64,000 nucleotides of DNA from Struthio camelus (Eukaryota > Chordata > Aves > Struthioniformes > Struthionidae), in assembly GCF_040807025.1 (NCBI RefSeq), contig NC_090947.1, positions 4,712,001 to 4,776,000 of the forward strand, written 5' to 3'. The translations under genes and the position numbers were made by a program. Below, piece by piece: positions 60,420 through 64,000 of this stretch (the first letter of the stretch is position 1; every line of letters starts with the position of its first letter). Under the pieces are notes generated by a model. It was not told the origin of the DNA and did no database searches. It saw only the letters and a list, made by a program, of their open reading frames with translations.

Positions 60420-63400
60420 AGAAAGCAAGCAAACAAGCGCCACCCTTCAGCGCCGCACTGCCCACCCACAGCCGGCCCGCACGGCTCTTCCCCACGCAGG
60501 CCTGCCCTACGGCCCCGGGCTGGCCCTGCACGCTGCCACCACGGCCCAGGCTTGGCCCCAACTTGCACCCAACCGCCACATGCCATGTGGCTCCTTCCAA
60601 AAAATTAAAAAAAAAAAAAAAAAGAAAAATTCAGGTCCTTTCAGTGCAAAGAAGGGTTAAGGAGTCAGCATCCCCTTGAAAACAGCGAGTTTCCCGGATT
60701 CAAACAGCAAATTGCTCCCTCTAGAGCAACTGTGGAGCTGTGTTCATCTGGGAGGCTGGCGGCTGCGCAGTGCTCTGTGCTAACCCAGCCAGCACTTACA
60801 GCATCACCGCGCGCAGCCAGAGCTCAGGCAGACATCAGCTCTCTGCTCGAGGCTTGCACTGGCATGGGGTCTCCAAAAACATGAAGGCAGCTGCTAGAGA
60901 GTTTGTCTCATGGCAGGCTCTGGAGCGTGAAAGCTGACTCCTTTCCTTTGAACAGTTACTGCTGTTATTAATCAGAGATAGCTTTCAAATCACCCAAAAA
61001 ACAGGGGTGGGCTTGGCAGCCCCTCTGCTCTGAAAGCAGAGCAGATCAGACACAGATGCTACAACCTAGCAAGAGAACAGGAGTCAAACTCCACAGGATC
61101 CAAAATCTGGACTTACAGAGGTCCTGCTGTGCAGCAAATCCCCTCCCGTTGCCCAGCACAAGGAGGGGAAACACAGCCAGAGCCCTCACAACCAAGTGCC
61201 AACACTAAGAGCAAACAACACCGATATTTCAGGAATTAGGTGAAGATCCTCCCCTGATATGAGTCAGGGCTTTGCCATTCTGTGCCGGCAATTGTGGGAC
61301 TAATGCTTATTAGCAGCTGACTCCAGCAGAGCCATGGTCCACCTGAACACTCTTGCTCCACTTTGCCTTTTGCACAACACTTGTGAATCTATGCTAATTA
61401 ACAAGGCTTTTAAGCCCCTGTTAATTTTAAGGGCTTTGGTAAGTCAGCAGAACTTATGCTGGGGCTGAAGATGAGGGCCACCTTGAAGTGCTTTGCTGAA
61501 TCGAGACCTGTGTTGAGGTTAGTGGGTGAGTGTTTTTAGTACTTTCATTTGGGCCACCTGCTGCAGAGCAGCTCAGCAAAGAGCCCAAAGCATCCTGCAA
61601 AATCCCCCGATCACAGGTGTATGCCAGGGGAAAAAGACTCTCCATTTTGATCACCTGGTCCTCTCAGTGTGAGGATTGCGGCACCTCCTTGCTGCTATCT
61701 ATTTTTTCAGGTTTTCCCTGTGCGTTCCTTCCAATAGCACCAACAAGAACTGAATCTGCAGAGTTCAACAAGTGACCTTGGTTCAACTGCGGCTCTCAAG
61801 AAAAGAGAAATCAGATTTTTTTTTTTTTTCCTTAGCTAATGGACCTGCAGCCTAGGGTAAGAATGGGCTCCTCCATCTCAGATAGCTAAATCTTGATTCT
61901 AACCGTATTTATACCTAAAGCATGCCTCTGTGTGCTCCACGAGAATGCAAGGGAAAGGTTAGCCTTAATTATACCAGGGGACACATCTCTACACCAAGAG
62001 AAAATATAACACAAGCACCAAAGACCACCCTGTTCTCATGATGCTCTGTATTTTGCAAAATCCAGCAAGCGTTCAGTTTCTCTGGTTTCTGTATTCCCTA
62101 ATTTTAGCTGCATTTCTGCTCAGAGCAGGAATTTCAGAGTATTCAGGAATTTCTGCGGTATTTCAGAGTATCAGAGACTGTCCACCATTGCTACCAGCCT
62201 TCTCATTAAGGTCGAGGGCTTTAAGGAATATGGAAGTACCTTGGGGTCCTCCCACCTGCCCAAATGCTACGGGCCCTGTGGGCTTCCCCACAGGGAATCC
62301 CGAATCAATAGGCTTCCAAACCCTAACCTTAACGCAGAAAAGGAGAACATAACCTATAGACAGCCCTCAACACTTGCTCGCTTCTGGAGCGGCACCTTCC
62401 GCAACGTGGAGCCACAGAGGCCTGTTGACTCTGCCTCTCTGCCTGACTTGGCGGCTTTGCAAAATCCAGGGGCAAACTGGGCTTTCAAAGCTTTGCTTTT
62501 CCAAACAGCATCAATAAACTAAACCCTAAGCTCACTTATGGCCAAGAGATAGATTCCTGCCCTAAAAATATTGTGCTGTAACATGTTTTGAAGACACCAG
62601 GCCTCATCTGAATGCTGCAGGACGCTGAAACCTGAACCACCAACACCGAACTGAGCTGATTTGGACCCAACACCAAACGGAGGTTTTGAAACATTGAATT
62701 CCCACCTCCTGACCCATACCTCAACCCTAGCTTTAACCAGGGGTGAAACACTTCCAGATTAGCGATCATAAAGCTCATGGTGTCTCCAGACCTCTTCCTA
62801 AATCAGCAGCATTGTTCATTAAATTGCATGTAGGACGCACTCCAAGTTGTCCAGAGCGCTTGCTTGTTGGTTTATTTCTAGGCTCCCTGCTGGAGTGAGT
62901 CAGCTATTCCCCTCCCAAAAGGCAAACATACATTTATTAGGATAGCTTGTTTCCACATGTGCCCCCACCCCTACAAAGTGCTCCTTGTCCAAGGAGTTTA
63001 GGCCCTTGATATGCCAACAGCAAACCTGGCCTGTGAGGCAACCATGTCTTTACTTTGAGCACTTTGAAAGATACTCGCCTCTGTGCTTCTGCGGTGGCTT
63101 CCTCAGCTCTCCACACTGACATTTCAGATCAACCCAGGCTGGCTGCAGGGTACACATCCATATTTCAGGATCAATGCATGACTTGCCAACGTGAACAGGA
63201 GTCCTCCCAAACCATGGGAGCTGGCGTTCGATGCAAGCCAATGGCTCCTTTAATGTTTTGGCAGTCACTACTACCGTTGACCTCTGAATCTCGGTCCTCC
63301 AAGAGCAAGGCTTGCTCCTCAAGGCAGACCATGTGTGAGGGACCTCCAGGTCCCTTGGAAAAGTAGGTACACATATGTACAGACAGGCAGAGGGGAGGAT

Positions 63401-63620
63401 CAGGTATGGACCTGCCCAGCCAGATGATCTCATGGTGGTGATGTTCGCTGAGGTATCACTACAGCCAGGAACGAAAACCAAGGGTTGTCTCATGTTGCTC
63501 TTTCCCTTCATGGCAAGGCCCAGAGGACACCTTCTCTGACACCCACTTTGAGTCAAAAAACTTTGAACCAGTATCAGAGAGATACCCGCAGAAAAGCACA
63601 GAACAGCGATGACACCAGGA
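60420..63620. other. Intergenic region right of the methyltransferase
   Basis: No gene supported. A short A/T-rich repeat lies at 60607-60622 and T15 at about 61817-61830. Open frames are short or low in content. RAMP1, the human upstream neighbour of UBE2F, was looked for and not seen. Confidence 0.5.
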
Positions 63621-63636
63621 GCCATGGCAAATGCAG

Positions 63637-64000
63637 TTTATTTTGTGCACTGAGAGGAATGCAGAAGAGGCAGACAAAAGTAAAGCCACTGCTCCTGGGC
63701 TCTGTACCCCTTTCAGAGCCACTTCATTCACTAGGACTTCAAACCAGCGACCAAAACAAGTGGCACCAGGAGCTTTGCGAGCCATGCTCCTGGCTTGCAC
63801 CCTCTCCATCCCAGGCGCAGCTGCTGGGAGAAGTCGAGCCGCCACCACCGGGAATGGGCCTTGGGGGGGTGGATTTGCCCAACTGAGCAACATGTCGCAT
63901 TGGGGGGAGGGTTGCCCTCTTCGGCCCCCGGGGTCGTTCCTGCAACCTGGCTCAGCAGCAGCAGCTCCTGGAGCACAACTGCACCCCGGAGGCGAGCTGG
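63637..64000 (-). other. Possible 3' end of another minus-strand gene (partial)
   Basis: AATAAA on the minus strand at 63637-63642 is preceded by about 300 nt of GC-rich sequence. One frame from the right edge reads QLASGVQLCSRSCCC and stops at 63952-63954; a second frame stays open to 63731. No family is recognised. The cysteine-rich end resembles a prenylated small-GTPase tail, but that is weak evidence. Confidence 0.25.

Noticed and set aside
60144-60608. 154-codon plus-strand frame near the methyltransferase promoter
   Set aside because: Pro/Arg/His-rich translation of a GC-rich promoter region, overlapping a likely minus-strand first exon. Kept only as a remote possibility in the palindrome finding.
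60400-64000. Search for RAMP1, the human neighbour of UBE2F
   Set aside because: No peptide resembling the RAMP cysteine motif or transmembrane end was found.

Overview
The window is vertebrate nuclear DNA, almost certainly from a bird. The genes are split by GT-AG introns, there are CpG-rich promoters, interspersed repeats are sparse, and there is a CR1-type LINE 3' end (about 13.74-14.22 kb) ending in the characteristic tattctatga-like tail. The decoded type III interferon is of the avian type but clearly diverged from chicken (recalled, not aligned), so I do not name a species.

Layout. All genes I can support are on the minus strand, so they read from high to low coordinates. (1) 1-39.3 kb: UBE2F, the NEDD8-conjugating E2. 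A CpG-island promoter and non-coding first exon lie near 39.23-39.5 kb. Five coding exons follow at 37.1, 27.0, 23.6, 14.4 and 4.6 kb, covering codons 1-117 including the catalytic Cys116. The last part of the gene lies beyond base 1. (2) 39.7-51.2 kb: intergenic, no supported gene. (3) 51.2-53.0 kb: a compact, complete type III interferon gene (IFNL). It has five coding exons with all introns in phase 0, encodes 195 residues, and probably has an extra 5' UTR exon. Its promoter has a TATA box, an ISRE/IRF element and a kappaB-like site, with a (CTG)15 tract just upstream. Its short 3' UTR carries three AU-rich elements. (4) 53.1-55.9 kb: GC-rich intergenic DNA with many spurious open frames. 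(5) 56.0-60.3 kb: a complete six-coding-exon class I SAM-dependent methyltransferase of 271 residues, with two competing candidate first exons. (6) 60.4-63.6 kb: no supported gene. (7) 63.6-64.0 kb: what may be the 3' end of a further minus-strand gene running off the right edge.

Functionally these look like neighbours rather than a pathway. UBE2F is a housekeeping E2 for cullin-5 neddylation, IFNL is an inducible secreted antiviral cytokine, and the methyltransferase has no known substrate that I can name. The points most worth a second look are the IFNL promoter and its repeat, the IFNL C-terminal extension, an intron in IFNL that is stop-free and a multiple of three, and an open frame through the UBE2F CpG island that would splice in frame onto UBE2F. 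All exon boundaries were decoded by hand from splice signals, reading frame and remembered family sequences; no alignment or expression data were available.
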